From positions 16,301,754-16,365,753 of the forward strand of contig VZDJ01000623.1 in assembly GCA_008694505.1 (NCBI GenBank): a stretch of 64,000 nt of DNA, written 5' to 3'. How positions within the stretch are numbered: the stretch's first letter is position 1; each line of letters begins with the position of its first letter. The translations under genes and the position numbers were made by a program. This DNA comes from Cyanoderma ruficeps (Eukaryota; Chordata; Aves; Passeriformes; Timaliidae). The notes beneath the pieces were generated by a model that was given only the letters and a program-made list of their open reading frames with translations, had not been told where the DNA came from and did not search any database. Positions 61,653 to 64,000 of this stretch are shown in pieces.

Positions 61653-64000
61653 GAAACCTGAAATCAACACTCACATGTATTATTTCATTATTTTTTCTTA
61701 AATGATAACTTTCATCTTCCAGAGATTTCTGTGACTAGTGCTCCTTAACATTTCTGAACATCTGAAATAATGTGCATTTTTGCCTTACTTGTGCACCACT
61801 TCACCTCCTTCCATCCTGCTTAATATAGAATGAGAATAAAAATGCACTGAATGAAAACAATGCACTTAAACAAGAAATCAGTTTCAAGTTACTTTGTGAT
61901 TTCAGATTGTCAGTTTAAGACTGAAAGCTTTAGGACCTGTTTGAATTGAAGTAAATGGGGACTAAGCCAGACAAGAATGTACAAAGCTCAAAAGTGTCAG
62001 CTCTTAGATAAAGGTAAATTTTCACCTGAGAAGATTAAAATTTGACTAAAAACATGTTTCTGCAAGTCAGCTGGTGGAAAAAGCACATGGAAAATGACTG
62101 TGCTTTTAAACTGGAAAAGTGAGCTGGATTATAACCTGAGGGAAAATTAAGATTTGGAAGCATGCAGCCAATCAATATAATCAAATTGCATTCTGAATAA
62201 GGTTTATTTCTGTTAGGATTCTGGTATGTCTGTAACAATGTAGTGATTAAATACCTATTTAAAATGGATACTTTTGTTTGAAATATATGTTATGTTTATT
62301 TGTTTGGTTTTCTTGAAAGTGGATTACCAAGATGGTGATTACAATGTGAAGTCATGTAGGTGCATAAAATTACTTGTAGAAAATCTCACTCTTGTTGAAT
62401 TGGCCATTCTGATCATAGATTTGCCTTTATTGTCATGATTTGCTCTTGCTGTGAGCGGCTGGGAGTTGCTTCTAAGGCTGTTTTCTTTTAAAATTTTATG
62501 TTACTATGAAATTACACATGAAGCTGGTGAAATATGTTCAACAAGTCCTGTCGTATTTTATCAAATAATGTGTTTGATAAATCTGTCCTAAAGTTCTCAG
62601 CTCATCTCAAGTATTTTTATGCTGTATATTTCTCTGCAGGAGTCTAGATAATACCAGATTATAAATTACTGTGGTGAGAGTTTCAGTCTCACCCATAAAA
62701 TCAATAAGCAGAGTGATTCACTTATTTTTGGAGTGTAGTGGCCTCAGTTTTTGAAACATCAGAGTTATAAATTTATAAAATGCTTTGAATAAAATCACTG
62801 TTTAATAATATTGGATAAAGAGTGAATAAATATAATGGTTTTAATTGGTACCTTAAAATACTTTTGAGAATGAACTATGTGTTAATAGGAGACATAAGAG
62901 GATGTCTGTGTGATATGAAATGACATGATTATTAACATGTGTAAGCCATGGGTTCAGACTGCAGAGCAGAAGGGAGAGTCATTAATCTCACAAACACAGC
63001 ATTTGGAGGCGCAGTATGTTGTACTGTAAAACTAAAGCTTCTGTAATGTCCACTGCTGTGGTGCTGAATCAAGAGAGACACAGAAGTCCCTCGGGGCAAG
63101 CAGGTGGGAGCTGTAATTCTCATGTCAGAGCAGCACTCTGCTCTGCTCTACAGGTGCATGCCCTGCCACCTTGGACCAAGGTTGGGACAGTTATGCAGCC
63201 ATAGCTCTTCCAGCTGGCAACATCATGAAAAGAAAGTGTCCTGTAAGAAATGAGTTTGTTTGAGACTGTTTTATTGCAGGGTGATTGGTAGTGGTTTTTG
63301 GTTTTTTTTGAAGCTGATAATTTCCCCAGTGAGCTCATTTCTCTTCAGGTATTTCCAAACCCGTTTCTGAAGAGAGTCTGAAGTAAAGGGATCAGAGCAA
63401 AAGATGATAATAACGGCCCTTGCTCAGCTCCTTCACCTTCAAGAGAGGGAGATCTGAGGCAGGAGCAATCATTAATAAAATATCCTCCAGTGCTTCCAGG
63501 GGAAGAGGAGGACAAAGCTCAAGGACTTGACATCTTTATGTTGTATTGATGAAAGTTTTGTTACACACAGCATAGAGTGAGATAGATGGGTACATAAATT
63601 AGAATTTTAAATGACTGAATTGGTAAATAAATTATTAGTTTTGTCCTTTTCCATTCCATCCTTCCCTCAAGCTTCAATTTATTTTCATGACTTCTTCCAC
63701 AGTATATACAGATTTCTATTTGTTTTTTGATCTTACCCTGCTCTTCGGAGTTCATCCTATCCCACCCTAAAATAATCTGTTATATTGTCTTCAGATCTAG
63801 CCTTCTCTTTCAGGTGCATTTTAAAAAAAGCTTTCTCATTATTATTTTACAAAAAAAAATCACTCACCAAATTACAGTAGACTTATTTCTGTCTCTGCTT
63901 TATTCCAGAATGCAGATCAATAAACCCGATGAATGTTTTGGCAATCATTATTTGTGTCCCAAAAAATCATAAAATAACTTCATTGAGATTTCATTGTCTA
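61653..64000. other. Downstream flank of the receptor gene, no gene seen
   Basis: AT-rich apart from a slightly GC-richer patch at 63.0-63.5 kb. Open frames are 81 codons or fewer. No interspersed repeat and no second TAS2R was recognised before the window ends. Confidence 0.55.
61835..61840 (+). terminator. Candidate polyadenylation signal of the TAS2R gene
   Basis: A canonical AATAAA lies 183 nt after the receptor's stop codon. It is the first AATAAA on that strand after the gene, so it would give a short 3' UTR. No transcript evidence is available. Confidence 0.5.

Noticed and set aside
1..64000. CRISPR arrays, operons, tRNA or rRNA genes
   Set aside because: None seen. No spaced identical repeats, no cloverleaf-like segment with tRNA A and B boxes was noticed, and the DNA is vertebrate in character. 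A tRNAscan or Infernal run would be decisive.

Overview
The window looks like vertebrate nuclear DNA, almost certainly from a bird and probably a songbird. It is AT-rich and has no bacterial-style gene packing. Its interspersed repeats are avian: CR1 LINE fragments of several ages on both strands, and long terminal repeats (LTRs) of endogenous retroviruses (ERVs) whose ends match avian ERV families I recognise. The bird assignment rests on those repeat types. The songbird part is inference. All repeat calls come from recognising consensus-like stretches by eye, so edges are approximate.

Only one intact protein-coding gene can be supported: an intronless bitter taste receptor (TAS2R family, 321 aa) on the + strand at 60687-61652. 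It has seven membrane segments, the family's TM3, TM5, TM6 and TM7 signatures, and a polyadenylation signal about 180 nt after the stop. Nothing else in the window looks like an intact gene. The other open frames are short, and many are antisense readings of CR1 or translations of simple repeats.

Layout. 0-10 kb: AT-rich unique sequence with an (AAAAT)n array, a truncated ERV LTR at 3.43 kb and an old LINE scrap at 7.8 kb. 10-24 kb: two CR1 pieces, an AT-rich tract at 14.8 kb and a decayed coding-like reading frame at 19.95-20.44 kb. 24-30 kb: three CR1 3' ends plus a smaller scrap. One 3' end carries a 150-bp compound pentanucleotide array; another carries a small 7-bp-repeat/hairpin rearrangement. 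31-33 kb: two solo ERV LTRs of different families, both on the minus strand, forming the only CpG-rich island in the window. 33-47 kb: AT-rich sequence with an ancient CR1 copy (36.7-37.3 kb) and a third minus-strand LTR (43.4-43.8 kb). 47-57 kb: CR1 copies on the minus strand, an old LINE remnant and a possible further LTR. 57-64 kb: unique sequence around the receptor gene.

There is no operon or pathway here. The receptor would act alone as a G-protein-coupled sensor in taste or chemosensory cells. I found no convincing new biological system. The most interesting items are the intact receptor with a run of TTATC motifs upstream, the CR1-tail microsatellite, the template-switch-like rearrangement inside a CR1, and the decayed reading frame at 20 kb.
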